Below are positions 17,495-30,058 of a DNA stretch of 64,000 nt, piece by piece (the stretch's first letter is position 1; each line of letters starts with the position of its first letter). Made by a program: the position numbers and the translations under genes. Under the pieces are notes generated by a model. That model was not told where the DNA came from. It saw nothing but the letters and a program-made list of their open reading frames with translations, and did no database searches. The stretch is from Peptoniphilaceae bacterium (lineage in GTDB: Bacteria; Bacillota; Clostridia; Tissierellales; Peptoniphilaceae), in contig CABJAE010000009.1 of NCBI GenBank assembly GCA_902363535.1, positions 42,010-106,009 on the forward strand. The letters run 5' to 3'.

Positions 17495-18444
17495 CACACT
17501 CTCCGATCTCTTTCCGATACGAAAAATCGCTCCATCATCTCGCGGTCCATGGCCTCTTCCAAAATCAGGCGCACTTCCTTCTGCTTTACCTTCACTTCCC
17601 TGTCCACGATGTCGATCCAAAAGGGCACGCCGCGGCCGTTTTTCGGCGTCAGGGTAAAGAGAAGGCGGGCGAGAAAATTCAGCGCGTCTTTTTGTTCAGT
17701 GAGCACGTCCATCCCCACCACTTCCCAGTGACGGGTGGGGCGGTAGAAGGCTCCCACCAGGCCTGCGGCGGTCTTTCCCTTTTCCTCCTCGTCCTCATCC
17801 TCTGCGAGAATCAAGAGTTCCCCCACATCCAGCTTGCCGGCCAAGTATTCTCGGTCGTAAAAATCCCGGCCTCGGCCCATGCGCCGGGCGATGTCTCTTG
17901 TCTTTATATCTTTGATGGCGCCGACGAGAAGAGTATTTTCGGCGAGGCATAGCCCCCTCAGCTCCTCCCACTTCGCGGGGGAGTTGATGGCGTAGCGCAA
18001 AAGGCCCCCGTCCATCATGAGGACCGCCACGTCTTCCTCTTCCACCAAGGCCATAGCCGCCTCAAGCTCCACCTCGGCCAGGTAGCGGTCGTGGAGCTTT
18101 TCCGCGCTCACGGCGTCGTCTCCCGCGAGAAGGGGCGTGTAGATGCGGCGAATGCGCCGCTCTTTCTTCTGCATGCTCAAAGCCAGGCCCTGATAAAATT
18201 CCACGTAGTGGGGATAGGCGCCGCCTTGGCGAATGACCGAGCCGTCCACGCCGGCCACAGGGCCCACCTTTTGAAGCTCCGCCTCGCTTAAGGGCTCCAG
18301 CTTATGAATGATGCCCACGTCTTTCGTGAGATCCTTTTTAAATTCCGCCCCGGACTTTTGAAACAGGGGATCGTACTTCGTCTTTAATGCCTCGCTCAGC
18401 GCGTCGATTTCCCGACGAAAGGCCAGCAGATCTTCTTGATTCAA
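17494..18444 (-). CDS. nurA: NurA-domain nuclease
   Basis: The NurA family is a 5'-3' nuclease that works with HerA. The acidic metal motifs are visible: VAGVDGSVI (near residue 88), VLMMDGGLLRYA (near 150), DREYLAGKL (near 208) and FWIDIVDREV near the C-terminus. The length of 316 aa suits the family. It overlaps rsmI by four bases and touches herA by one, so production of the two partners is tightly linked. Bacterial HerA-NurA pairs also occur in defence contexts, but nothing else here looks like a defence locus. Confidence 0.85.
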   Translation of the reverse strand: MNQEDLLAFRREIDALSEALKTKYDPLFQKSGAEFKKDLTKDVGIIHKLEPLSEAELQKVGPVAGVDGSVIRQGGAYPHYVEFYQGLALSMQKKERRIRRIYTPLLAGDDAVSAEKLHDRYLAEVELEAAMALVEEEDVAVLMMDGGLLRYAINSPAKWEELRGLCLAENTLLVGAIKDIKTRDIARRMGRGRDFYDREYLAGKLDVGELLILAEDEDEEEKGKTAAGLVGAFYRPTRHWEVVGMDVLTEQKDALNFLARLLFTLTPKNGRGVPFWIDIVDREVKVKQKEVRLILEEAMDREMMERFFVSERDRRV

Positions 18445-19253
18445 AGCTTCAAACTCTCCTTATACACCACATTCTTCGGCAGATTCCACTCCTTGGCCAC
18501 CACCTTCGCCGCCTTGGAAGGGCTCATGCCTTCGTCGATCTTTTCCTTCAGAGCCGAGAGAATGTCCACGGTCTCTTCCTCCCGCCGGGGCATTAAGACC
18601 ACGGCAAATTCCCCCTTGATCGTATAGTCCTCAATATTGGCGAGAAAATCTTCCACGGTGGTTTCGATGCGCTCCTCGTACATCTTTGAAATCTCCCGCA
18701 CAAAAATCAGCACCCGATTACCCATGGCCTCCATGACATCTTGGGCGAATTTCTCGATGCGATGGGGCGCTTCGTAGAAAATCACCGGCACGGGGAGATC
18801 CTTTAAACTTTCCAGAGTCTTCACCCGAGCGCCGTGTTTTTGCGGCAAAAAGCCCCAAAACAGATAGCGGCCCTCCTCCAAATTGGCGATCACCGACGCG
18901 CTCACGTGGGCGCAGGCCCCGGGGAGCACCTCGTAAGGTCTTCCCTCTTTTAAAAGGGCCGTCATGAGCACGGCACCGGGATCGGACACTCCGGGCATCC
19001 CGGCGTCGGATATGACCGCCACATCTTCGCCGTTATCCAGCCGCGCCAAAATGGCGGCGATTTTTTCCGCCTCGTTAAACTTGTGGTAGCTTTCCATGGG
19101 CGTGGCAATGGCGTAGTGATTCAAAAGGGGCCGGGAATGCCGCGTGTCTTCCGCGAAAATCACGTCCGCTTCCTTCAGCACCCTGAGGGTCCTCAATGTA
19201 ATATCTTCCAAATTGCCGATGGGCGTGGGACAAAAATACACCTTACCTGCCAT
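18441..19253 (-). CDS. rsmI: 16S rRNA (cytidine1402-2'-O)-methyltransferase
   Basis: RsmI methylates C1402 of 16S rRNA with SAM. The tetrapyrrole-methylase-type motifs are clear: CPTPIGNLEDITLRTL (residues 9-24), AEDTRHSRPLL, SDAGMPGVSDPG and FYEAPHRI. The start at 19253 begins MAGKVYFCPTPIGN; the frame is open 32 codons further, but that part is antisense-like sequence over the upstream gene. The 270-residue product is normal. It overlaps the trmN6-like gene by 11 bases, an arrangement like yabB-yabC of Bacillus. Confidence 0.95.
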   Translation of the reverse strand: MAGKVYFCPTPIGNLEDITLRTLRVLKEADVIFAEDTRHSRPLLNHYAIATPMESYHKFNEAEKIAAILARLDNGEDVAVISDAGMPGVSDPGAVLMTALLKEGRPYEVLPGACAHVSASVIANLEEGRYLFWGFLPQKHGARVKTLESLKDLPVPVIFYEAPHRIEKFAQDVMEAMGNRVLIFVREISKMYEERIETTVEDFLANIEDYTIKGEFAVVLMPRREEETVDILSALKEKIDEGMSPSKAAKVVAKEWNLPKNVVYKESLKL

Positions 19254-19911
19254 AATAACCTGCGACCTCCTCGCTGTACGCGCCCTTCTCGTAAACATAG
19301 AGGGCGGGCTCCAGAACCATAAAACAACCGCCGCCCGAGACCCCTTCAAAGAGAATGCGCCGGGCGGCCTCGCCCTGCTTCCAATAAACGGGGCGCATGC
19401 GCTTTATCGCCACATTCGCCGCGGTGAGATCCGCCATGACTTCCTGAAAGCGGGCCACGTCCACGATGCCGTAGATCCTTCCCCCGGGTTTTAAAAAGCG
19501 GGCGGCTTCGTAAAACCAGCGCATGTCCGGATCCAAATGCTTCGCCGCGGAAATGGACGCATCCTCGTTTTTCACACTGTCTCGGTAAAATGGCGGATTC
19601 GTAAAGATCACATCACATGGCGGAAGATCCAGATTCCTGAAATCCCCTACCGCCGTTTCGATTTCGACGCCGTTTGCCGCGGCGCTTTTTTCCACCAGCT
19701 CCACGGCTTCCTGCAAGCGATCCACCGCCACCACTTCCTCGGCATCTTTCGTGGCCATTAAAGCCAAATAGCCGCTGCCGCAGCCAAGATCCAGCACGCG
19801 GCCTCGGCTCTTTCCGTAGGCTGCGAGAAGCACGGAATCCATGCTGAAGGAAAAGACGCCCTTCTTCTGAAAAATACGCATCCCGTTTGCGGGAATATAA
19901 TCACTGCCCAT
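19243..19911 (-). CDS. TrmN6-like tRNA1(Val) adenine-N6 methyltransferase
   Basis: A SAM-dependent methyltransferase of 222 residues with motif I VLDLGCGSGYLAL (residues 40-52) and the N6-adenine motif IFTNPPFYRD near 105. The N-terminal FSFSMDSVLLAAY segment is characteristic of the TrmN6/YabB family, which modifies A37 of tRNA1(Val). It is the first gene of the nine-gene run ending with pullulanase, and GGAGG precedes its start. Confidence 0.88.
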   Translation of the reverse strand: MGSDYIPANGMRIFQKKGVFSFSMDSVLLAAYGKSRGRVLDLGCGSGYLALMATKDAEEVVAVDRLQEAVELVEKSAAANGVEIETAVGDFRNLDLPPCDVIFTNPPFYRDSVKNEDASISAAKHLDPDMRWFYEAARFLKPGGRIYGIVDVARFQEVMADLTAANVAIKRMRPVYWKQGEAARRILFEGVSGGGCFMVLEPALYVYEKGAYSEEVAGYYGR

Positions 19912-19927
19912 AAGCCCTCCTTACTTG

Positions 19928-19933
19928 TATTAT
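19928..19933 (-). promoter_or_regulatory. -10 box for the trmN6-rsmI-nurA-herA-glg run
   Basis: A consensus TATAAT lies only 16 bases before the first start codon, implying a very short leader. No good -35 is visible. Eight further genes follow with no gap larger than nine bases, so this may drive the whole set. Confidence 0.5.
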
Positions 19934-19980
19934 ACCCTATGTTCTTTGAAGACACGGATCGCCTCCTTTTTTGCGGCAAG

Positions 19981-20000
19981 AAAAAAGCCGCGAGCGGCCC
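19981..20000 (-). terminator. Terminator of the cls-DUF4153-GDT1 operon
   Basis: On the minus strand GCCG-CTCG-CGGC is followed by six T. It is a short hairpin but well placed, just after the GDT1-family stop. Confidence 0.65.
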
Positions 20001-20007
20001 TTGCCGA

Positions 20008-20880
20008 TCACAGCTTTTTGATGTCGTCGTATATTTCCGGGTCCACGCCGTGGATGCGCTCCACGTGGGCCAGCACGTCGCCGATAAAGGGAATGTCTTC
20101 GCCGAAGTATTTCCCCGTAATGGCTTCGATTTCTTTTGCGATGGCGGCCTCTTCTTCCGGTGTTTTCGCCGATCGCACCCGCTTGTAGGCTTCGTAAAGG
20201 TAGCGGGAGTCCCGTTTTTTCCGCGCCTTTTGATTCAGAATCAAGGTATATACCACGGCGATGGCGAGGATGAGGGCGTAGAGAATGATCCAAAAGGGCG
20301 TCTTAAAGCCCGCGTCCACGGCGCCGTAGAGTTTCAGGGTGCCGAAGAGGAGAAAGAGAAAGGCCGCAAAGTAATTCAGCGTCACTTGGGGAATTTTCTT
20401 TCCCACGTATTTCCCCACGAGGATGCCGAAGAGGGAGACGAGAATCATGGAGGAGACGGTAGCGAGAAAAATCACCGCCGGCCGCTCGCTGTTCATGGCC
20501 AGGGTCATGGCCATGAGTTGGGTCTTGTCGCCCAGCTCGCCGACGAAAAAGGCGGAGGCCACGGTGAGCACCGGCCCCATGGAGGAGGCCTTCACCGCTT
20601 CTTCTTCCTCTTCGTCGTAATCCATCTTCAGAGCCGAGAGGCCGAAGAATAAAAACAGAATGCCGGCGATGATCTGCAAAAAGGTGAGGTTGTTGAAGAC
20701 GCCGGCGATTAAGACGGCAGCCAAGATGGCCAGACCGTGGTTTAATCCGATCCCCAAGCTCACCCCACTCAGCACCGTTCGCGTAGGGGAAGTGGTGGCG
20801 AAGGCCAGGGCCAAGAATTGCGACTTGTCTCCCATCTCGCCGATAAATACCATGACAAAGGCTTCGATGAATTCACGCAA
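20008..20880 (-). CDS. TMEM165/GDT1 (UPF0016) family cation transporter
   Basis: The protein has two homologous hydrophobic halves, each with the family signature E-x-G-D-K-[ST]-Q: FIGEMGDKSQFLALAFA near residue 13 and FVGELGDKTQLMAMTLA near 113. GDT1 proteins move Mn2+ or Ca2+ out of the cytoplasm in exchange for protons. The C-terminal ~100 residues beyond the last membrane segment are charged and form a cytoplasmic tail with an EEEAAIAKEIEAITG helix, longer than in many homologues. It follows DUF4153 by 30 bases. Confidence 0.88.
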   Translation of the reverse strand: MREFIEAFVMVFIGEMGDKSQFLALAFATTSPTRTVLSGVSLGIGLNHGLAILAAVLIAGVFNNLTFLQIIAGILFLFFGLSALKMDYDEEEEEAVKASSMGPVLTVASAFFVGELGDKTQLMAMTLAMNSERPAVIFLATVSSMILVSLFGILVGKYVGKKIPQVTLNYFAAFLFLLFGTLKLYGAVDAGFKTPFWIILYALILAIAVVYTLILNQKARKKRDSRYLYEAYKRVRSAKTPEEEAAIAKEIEAITGKYFGEDIPFIGDVLAHVERIHGVDPEIYDDIKKL

Positions 20881-20910
20881 AATAATGCTTCCCTTTCGTA
20901 TTTCCGAAAC

Positions 20911-22656
20911 TTACTCTCCTTCTTTCTCCCGAACCAAAACGCACAGGGAGATTCCCGCATCCGGATCCACTTCCCCTTGGGCGGAGAAAAACACCGTGCC
21001 CGTAATGTAGATCTTGTAAGCGCAGCGGTTCCTTTCCCCTTCCATGGTTAGGTCCTCGGGCTCGATCTCGCCCTTGGTTTGGCGCAAGATGCGGATCTTC
21101 TCGCGCACAGCTTTCAGATCCACGTTCACGGAATCCTCGTCGTTTAGATGTACGGTGACGCTACCGCGGATCCGCTCGGTCTTCAAGCCCGAGGTAGCTT
21201 CCGGTTCCCCGACGCCGTAGGTGTCGATAAAGTAGGCCTTGTCGTAGCCCGAAATGTCTACGCCTTCTCCCATATCCATGGCGTAATTTAGATCCGTCAC
21301 CGGCCCGGCGTTATCCGGCGTAAAGCCGTAGATGCGCTCCATGGCCTCCGAGGAATTGGCGTCCCGCAAATAGGCCACATGGGACACGTCGTGGTGACGG
21401 GTCAGGTACTCGACGATTTCCTGAATCTCCCGCTTTTCCTTCACGGAAAGATTCCCGGAAGGCACCACTTCCCCGCCCTTTAACATGTGATTGGCGACGA
21501 GGATGCGGTCCAGGCGCTTTTTCTGGGAGCGAAAGGCCACGCTGTCGGCGCTGATGGGCCCGCCGAAGACGGAGACCAAGAGCACGGCCACCAAGGTCAT
21601 GGGGAGGATCATGTGCAGCTCCCGCTTCTGAACGATGAAGTGGACCATGGCGAAGGCCACCCACAGGCCCAGGGCAAAAATCATGTAGCGATTTTCCGTG
21701 AGGCCGTATTGATGCACCCGCAAAAACCAGGCGTAGTACATGAGGCCCAGAAGAGGCAGGGCCGCCGGAGGCATGGCTTTTCTGAAGTAGTAGGCGCCGG
21801 TGCGGTCCCGGTTGTGGTCTACCATAAAGAGCACGAAGACGGCCAGGGCCATGGGCCAAAGGATGAGGTTCACGACGCTGGTGGTGGGCAGTTCGTGCAA
21901 AAACAGAATCTTCGCCATGTACAGGTAAAGGAGCAGGACGTAAAGGCCCAGAACCGGCGCGAGAATATTGTTAAACAAATTGTTGATCACGTGGATGCCC
22001 GCGCCGTAGGGGGCCCGTCCCCCTTCCACAGCGCTTAGACGGGAGAGAAAGATAGCCGCCATAAAGGGCATAAAGCAGATCGTAGCCAGATACATGACCG
22101 CCGTAGAAAAATCCACCACGCCCAATAAAACATCGGCCCCGACGAGCAAGAGGCACATGGCCGCGAAGAGCACGAAGGCGTAGAGATAGGCCACGGCGAT
22201 TTCGATGGTGAGAATCAGCACGTAGGCGGGAAAGCGGCGCTCGTCGTGGATCTTTCCGCCGCAAAAGACCATGATCCCCGAGGCGGCGAAAAGGGCCCAT
22301 GTGGGCATGGCGAAGTAAATGTCCACCCCTTCTTTTCCCATGGAGGCCAGGCGAAAGCCGCTGATCACGAGAAAAAGTAGCACGCCCAACCAGGTGCCCA
22401 AAAGCAGGGCGTGGAAATTTTCCTTTTCCCGCACGCTTTCAAGATACAAATAGGCCGCCGCGGTAACGAAAAAACCGATGACGGCGACGGCGGAAAAGAG
22501 AAGGGGCGAGGCATTAAACACCGTGGCTTCGTTTCTGTAGAGCCAGATGCACTGAAAGATCGCGGCCACGACGGCAAAAGCCATGGACAGAGGAAAGCGG
22601 CGAAAGGCCTCCTTCCCCTGCTTAAGCTCCTGGGCAATAAGGCGTAAAAGTTTCAT
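20911..22656 (-). CDS. DUF4153 multi-pass membrane protein
   Basis: This 581-residue protein has about twelve to thirteen membrane segments in the first 400 residues, then a soluble C-terminal region of about 180 residues. The layout and segments such as GIHVINNLFNNILAPVLGLY match DUF4153 proteins, whose function is unknown. It is nine bases downstream of cardiolipin synthase, hinting at an envelope role. Confidence 0.75.
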   Translation of the reverse strand: MKLLRLIAQELKQGKEAFRRFPLSMAFAVVAAIFQCIWLYRNEATVFNASPLLFSAVAVIGFFVTAAAYLYLESVREKENFHALLLGTWLGVLLFLVISGFRLASMGKEGVDIYFAMPTWALFAASGIMVFCGGKIHDERRFPAYVLILTIEIAVAYLYAFVLFAAMCLLLVGADVLLGVVDFSTAVMYLATICFMPFMAAIFLSRLSAVEGGRAPYGAGIHVINNLFNNILAPVLGLYVLLLYLYMAKILFLHELPTTSVVNLILWPMALAVFVLFMVDHNRDRTGAYYFRKAMPPAALPLLGLMYYAWFLRVHQYGLTENRYMIFALGLWVAFAMVHFIVQKRELHMILPMTLVAVLLVSVFGGPISADSVAFRSQKKRLDRILVANHMLKGGEVVPSGNLSVKEKREIQEIVEYLTRHHDVSHVAYLRDANSSEAMERIYGFTPDNAGPVTDLNYAMDMGEGVDISGYDKAYFIDTYGVGEPEATSGLKTERIRGSVTVHLNDEDSVNVDLKAVREKIRILRQTKGEIEPEDLTMEGERNRCAYKIYITGTVFFSAQGEVDPDAGISLCVLVREKEGE

Positions 22657-22665
22657 AGATACCTC

Positions 22666-24240
22666 CTACATAATCGGGGCGAAGATGCGAAGCACGCGGC
22701 CGGCGGCCCGTTGGAAGTAGTTGAATTCCATGCACATGTCCATGGTAAAGGGCGTGCATTCTTTGAGTGTCTCCTGAAAGTCCGCTTCCACTTTCCGGGC
22801 CATGGCCTCGTCGTAAAAATAGGCGGCGCATTCGAAGTGGAGAAACAGGGAGCGGTAATCGCAGTTAATGGTGCCCACCACGGCCTTTCGGTCGTCGGAA
22901 ACGAAGCTCTTCGCGTGGACAAAGCCCGGCGTGTATTCGTAGATCTCTACGCCGTTTCGAATGAGCTCCTTATAGTAGCTGCGGGTCACCCGAAAGACGA
23001 TTTTCTTGTCGGGAATGTGGGGCGTAATGATTTTTACATCGGTCCCCGTGTGGGCCAGGTGGATCAAATCGCTCTTGGTTTCGTCGTCGAGAATCAAATA
23101 GGGCGTCATAATGTGCAGATAATTTACCGCCTGATTCACCATGTCGTTGTAGACCTCTTTGCCCACGCGGTTCTTGCCGTAAGGGTCGTCGCCAAAGGGG
23201 ATCACGTAGCCCGTCTTCTTGCCTTTGTATTCTTCTTCCGGGGGCATAATGTAGGGCCGGAAACTTTCCGGGTCGTCGGCGTTCACATCCCACATGGCCA
23301 AAAACATATTGGTGAAGCTGCGCACCGCTGCCCCGTAGATCGTAATCCCTGTGTCCTTCCAGTGGCCGAAGGGGGCCTTCAGGTTCACGTACTCGTCGGC
23401 TAAATTGATCCCGCCGGTAAAGGCCACCTTGTTGTCGATGACCAAAATCTTTCGGTGGTCCCGGTGGTTTTGGTACAGGCTCAATATGGGCACGATGGGC
23501 TTAAATACCTTGGTCTTAATGCCCAATTCTTCCATGGCCTTCGGGTATTTGAGGGGGAGCTTCGTAAGCACCGCCGTGCCGTCGTACATAAGGCGCACTT
23601 CCACGCCCTCTTGGACTTTGCGCTTCAGTATATCTAAAATGCTGTCCCACATTTCCCCCTGTTGGACGATGAAGTATTCCATGAAGATGAATTTTTCCGC
23701 CTTTTCAAGCTCTTCCAACATGCGGCGCCAGTAGACTTCGCCAATGGGATAATAGTCGCATTCCCCGTTTCGGTAAATGGGAAAATCTTCCTGATTCCAC
23801 AAAAAGCGCGCCGTATTGTAAAAGAGGGGATCTTCCATGCGGGTCTCTTCCAGAATCTCCGGATCTTGGCGGTAGTAGGTAAAGTTTTTCTTCTTGGATG
23901 TTTCGAATTTTTCCGAAAACCAGCGGCGCATAATGTCCCATTTGCTCAAGATGTAGAGAAAGGCGCCGAACATGGGCAAAACGATCATGGTAAAGAGAAA
24001 GGCCACCTTGTACACCGGGTCGTTTCGTTTGTCGTTGACGATGTGCAGGCCGACGCCCAAGTCCACGACAAAGAAGAGCCCTTGAAGCAGGTCTTCGTGC
24101 TCTTTCAGAAAATGCCCCACGGCAAAGATTAAGGCGAACTGCAGAAGAAACAGAACGCCGTAAAGAATCAACGTGGTCAACACCCCGGGCAGGGAGTTTT
24201 TTATTCTGAAGCGATTGGTAAAATCCGCGAAGTCATTCAT
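22666..24240 (-). CDS. cls: Cardiolipin synthase
   Basis: This phospholipase D-family enzyme condenses two phosphatidylglycerols into cardiolipin at the membrane. Two N-terminal membrane segments (about residues 18-40 and 45-65, plus a third near 80) precede two HKD motifs: HRKILVID within NHRDHRKILVIDNKVAF and HAKSFVSD within GFVHAKSFVSDDRKAV. The length of 524 aa is typical of Firmicutes Cls. It heads a three-gene operon. Confidence 0.94.
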   Translation of the reverse strand: MNDFADFTNRFRIKNSLPGVLTTLILYGVLFLLQFALIFAVGHFLKEHEDLLQGLFFVVDLGVGLHIVNDKRNDPVYKVAFLFTMIVLPMFGAFLYILSKWDIMRRWFSEKFETSKKKNFTYYRQDPEILEETRMEDPLFYNTARFLWNQEDFPIYRNGECDYYPIGEVYWRRMLEELEKAEKFIFMEYFIVQQGEMWDSILDILKRKVQEGVEVRLMYDGTAVLTKLPLKYPKAMEELGIKTKVFKPIVPILSLYQNHRDHRKILVIDNKVAFTGGINLADEYVNLKAPFGHWKDTGITIYGAAVRSFTNMFLAMWDVNADDPESFRPYIMPPEEEYKGKKTGYVIPFGDDPYGKNRVGKEVYNDMVNQAVNYLHIMTPYLILDDETKSDLIHLAHTGTDVKIITPHIPDKKIVFRVTRSYYKELIRNGVEIYEYTPGFVHAKSFVSDDRKAVVGTINCDYRSLFLHFECAAYFYDEAMARKVEADFQETLKECTPFTMDMCMEFNYFQRAAGRVLRIFAPIM

Positions 24241-24290
24241 CTTGTCCTCTTCTCTAAATCCCGTACTGAAAGCGAATCGTTTACGAATTT

Positions 24291-24299
24291 ATTATAGCA
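24291..24299 (-). promoter_or_regulatory. Extended -10 promoter of cls
   Basis: The minus strand reads TGCTATAAT, 50 bases before the cls start. No clear -35 box accompanies it. Confidence 0.55.
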
Positions 24300-24410
24300 C
24301 GCCTCAAATGCCCGTACCAGAAGGGCGGCGGCGGGGATTTCTCAGAAAGTATCTGTGAATTTTCCCGTTTTCGGCAAACCCGCCTCTTCCTTTGCCGCTT
24401 CTTCTTCCAC

Positions 24411-24441
24411 AAAAACAGCCGCCGGAGATCTCCGACGGCTC
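24411..24441 (-). terminator. Terminator of the ATP synthase operon
   Basis: An 11-bp stem, AGCCGTCGGAG with CTCCGGCGGCT, is followed by GTTTTTG on the minus strand, directly after the atpC stop. Confidence 0.88.
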
Positions 24442-24446
24442 TCTTT

Positions 24447-27192
<2,746 letters not shown>

Positions 27193-27201
27193 AAAAACCT
27201 C

Positions 27202-28701
27202 CTATCGCGTCTGTTTAAACTCGACGAGGCTTGCTTTTATCGCGTCTTCGATGGCATCGGTCATGGTCTTTTGCTCGCGCAAGTCTTTAATGAGTTCGGG
27301 ATGGTGATTTTCCACATAGAGCAGGTACTCTTCTTCGAAATTCAACACATCGTCCACTTCCACATCCAAGAGATAACCCTTGGTGACGGCGTAGAGGATC
27401 AAGACTTGATGCTCCAGCTTCATGGGACGGTATTGGGGTTGACGCAAAATGCGCATCATCCGCTCCCCTTGAGCCAGTGTCCGTTGGGTTTCCTTGTCCA
27501 GTTCGCTGCCGAATTGAGCGAAGGAGGCCAGGTCTCTGTATTGGGCCAGATCCAATTTCATGGTGGAGGACACGTTTTTAATGGCCTTCGTTTGGGCGGC
27601 GCCCCCGACCCGGGAGACGGAAAGGCCCGTGTTAATGGCCGGCCGTTGCCCCGCGAAGAACAGGTCCGTTTCCAGGAAGATTTGGCCGTCGGTAATGGAG
27701 ATGACATTGGTGGGAATGTAGGCGGAAATGTCCCCGGCTTGGGTTTCGATAATGGGCAGGGCCGTAATGGATCCGCCGCCGTATTCGTCGCTCATGCGGG
27801 CCGCCCGCTCCAATAATCTGGAGTGGAGGTAGAAGACGTCGCCGGGGAATGCTTCACGTCCCGGCGGACGACGCAAAAGAAGACTCATGGTCCGGTAGGC
27901 GACGGCGTGTTTCGACAGGTCGTCGTAGACGATGAGCACGTCTTTTCCCTGAGCCATAAATTCTTCCGCCATGGTGACCCCGGCGTAGGGGGCGATGTAT
28001 TGGATCGGCGAAAGTTCCGCCGCCGTGGCCGCCACGACGATGGTGTGATCCATGGCTCCGTGTTGTTCCAATGTGTCGACGATTTGTGCCACGGTGGAGG
28101 TCTTTTGACCGATGGCCACGTAGATACAAATGACGTCGGTGTCTTTTTGATTAATGATGGCATCGATGGCAATGGCGGTTTTGCCCGTTTGCCTGTCGCC
28201 GATGATCAGTTCCCGTTGGCCGCGGCCGATGGGGAACAGGGCGTCGATGGCCTTGGTGCCCGTTTGCAGGGGCTCGGTGACGGATTGTCTCGTAATAACC
28301 CCGGGGGCGATTTTTTCGATGGGCATGGTTTTTTCGTAGGGGTAGTCGCCTTTGCCGTCGATGGGCGCGCCCAGGGCGTTGACGACGCGGCCCAAGAGGC
28401 CTTCGCCGACGGGTACCTGCACGACTTTGCCCGTGGCCTTGACTTCGTCCCCTTCTTTAATGTCGCCGTCGCCGAGTAAGACGACGCCCACATTGTTAAC
28501 TTCCAGGTTTTGGACCATGCCGTAAATGCCGCCGGGAAATTCGATTAATTCGCCGGCCTTGGCGTCTTCCAGGCCCCAGATGCGGGCGATTCCGTCGCCG
28601 ACCTCGATGACGGTGCCCACATCTTCCATGACCAAGTCGACATTATAGTTTTTGATCTGCTCCCGTATGACGGCGCCGATCTCTTTTGATCTTAGATTCA
28701 T
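27202..28701 (-). CDS. atpA: ATP synthase alpha subunit
   Basis: The nucleotide-binding, non-catalytic F1 subunit of 499 residues, with Walker [16 protein letters not shown] near residue 170 and the conserved [13 protein letters not shown] segment. The N-terminal [20 protein letters not shown] helix contacts delta. The length is typical. Confidence 0.97.
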   Translation of the reverse strand: MNLRSKEIGAVIREQIKNYNVDLVMEDVGTVIEVGDGIARIWGLEDAKAGELIEFPGGIYGMVQNLEVNNVGVVLLGDGDIKEGDEVKATGKVVQVPVGEGLLGRVVNALGAPIDGKGDYPYEKTMPIEKIAPGVITRQSVTEPLQTGTKAIDALFPIGRGQRELIIGDRQTGKTAIAIDAIINQKDTDVICIYVAIGQKTSTVAQIVDTLEQHGAMDHTIVVAATAAELSPIQYIAPYAGVTMAEEFMAQGKDVLIVYDDLSKHAVAYRTMSLLLRRPPGREAFPGDVFYLHSRLLERAARMSDEYGGGSITALPIIETQAGDISAYIPTNVISITDGQIFLETDLFFAGQRPAINTGLSVSRVGGAAQTKAIKNVSSTMKLDLAQYRDLASFAQFGSELDKETQRTLAQGERMMRILRQPQYRPMKLEHQVLILYAVTKGYLLDVEVDDVLNFEEEYLLYVENHHPELIKDLREQKTMTDAIEDAIKASLVEFKQTR

Positions 28702-28712
28702 GTCTCACCTCT

Positions 28713-29243
28713 CTATGCGTTTCTTCTCAAGCTGCGCCCTAAATCCTCAAGCTGCCTCGACAGGCTGCGGTCGATGACGCCGTCTTCGGTGATGATTTTC
28801 ACGCCGCCGATTAAGCTCGGATCGATTTCGACCTTTACCTCCACTTGGCCCGGGCGGTTTTTCCCGTAGGCCTTTCGGATGGCTTCCACTTTTCCGTCGG
28901 ACAGGGGCATGGGCGCGACGACGACGATCCGCTCGATGTTTTTGGCCTCGTAGCACATGTCTTCGTAGGCGTCTAAAATGCGCACCAGGCGATTCGAGCG
29001 GCCGTGATCGGCCACGACGTAGAGCAAATTAAACAAGGGCTCGGGCAATGTGTCGCCAAACACTTTTTTAATTAGCGCGTGTTTTTGTTCCGGGCGAAGC
29101 TTCGGATGGGACAGGGCGGTGAGAAAGGCTTTGTCTTTGTATGCCTCCCGCACATCGTCCAGATAATCCAACAGATCGTCGCCGGATGCTTTCTGCACTT
29201 CATAGAGAGCGATGCTGTATTTGCTCAGGCCTTCATCATACAT
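28713..29243 (-). CDS. atpH: ATP synthase delta subunit
   Basis: The peripheral-stalk protein of 176 residues that links b to F1. The C-terminal segment IDPSLIGGVKIITEDGVIDRS is the conserved OSCP/delta motif. It overlaps atpF by eight bases. Confidence 0.93.
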   Translation of the reverse strand: MYDEGLSKYSIALYEVQKASGDDLLDYLDDVREAYKDKAFLTALSHPKLRPEQKHALIKKVFGDTLPEPLFNLLYVVADHGRSNRLVRILDAYEDMCYEAKNIERIVVVAPMPLSDGKVEAIRKAYGKNRPGQVEVKVEIDPSLIGGVKIITEDGVIDRSLSRQLEDLGRSLRRNA

Positions 29244-29736
29244 GGTTCTTCTCCAAGTCTTCGATGAGGCCGTCTACCAATGCGTCTTGATTTTTTGCGT
29301 CAATATTGTCTTGCAGCAGTTTTTCCGCGATCATCACGGCGAGATCGGCGGTTTCTTCGCGCACGTCTTTTAAGGCTTGGGCCTTTTCCAGGGCGATGTC
29401 TTTTTCCGCCTTGTCGATGATCTTTGCCGCGTGGGCCTTGGCTTCTTCCTCGGCGGATTTTTCCAGATCGCGGCCCCGTTCTCTGGAGGCTTCGATGATT
29501 TCAGCCCCCTCTTTGCGGGCCTGCTGTAATTTATCCTTGTATTTGTCGCGAAGCGCTTCCGCTTCATGCAACAGTTCCTCCGCCTCTTCAATTTCGGAGA
29601 CGACACTGTTTTGCCTTTTTGTCAAAAATTCGTTCATCGGCTTATAGACAAAGTGGCGAATGACGAGAAACAGGATAAGTGTGGCGCCCCATTGTGCCAA
29701 CACATTCCACATGTCCGGCACGACAAAAATTTCCAT
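29236..29736 (-). CDS. atpF: ATP synthase b subunit
   Basis: One N-terminal membrane segment (residues 13-30) is followed by a long, charged, alanine-rich coiled coil. This is the peripheral stator stalk. The length of 166 aa is normal. It starts 34 bases after atpE. Confidence 0.93.
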   Translation of the reverse strand: MEIFVVPDMWNVLAQWGATLILFLVIRHFVYKPMNEFLTKRQNSVVSEIEEAEELLHEAEALRDKYKDKLQQARKEGAEIIEASRERGRDLEKSAEEEAKAHAAKIIDKAEKDIALEKAQALKDVREETADLAVMIAEKLLQDNIDAKNQDALVDGLIEDLEKNHV

Positions 29737-29770
29737 AGGGACAACTCCTTTCGGTTCTCTGCGCCTTTAA

Positions 29771-30052
<282 letters not shown>

Positions 30053-30058
30053 CTATGG

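Noticed and set aside
17494..18444. Defence-island interpretation of HerA-NurA
   Set aside because: No SIR2, restriction or other effector genes lie nearby; the neighbours are rRNA/tRNA methylases and glycogen genes.
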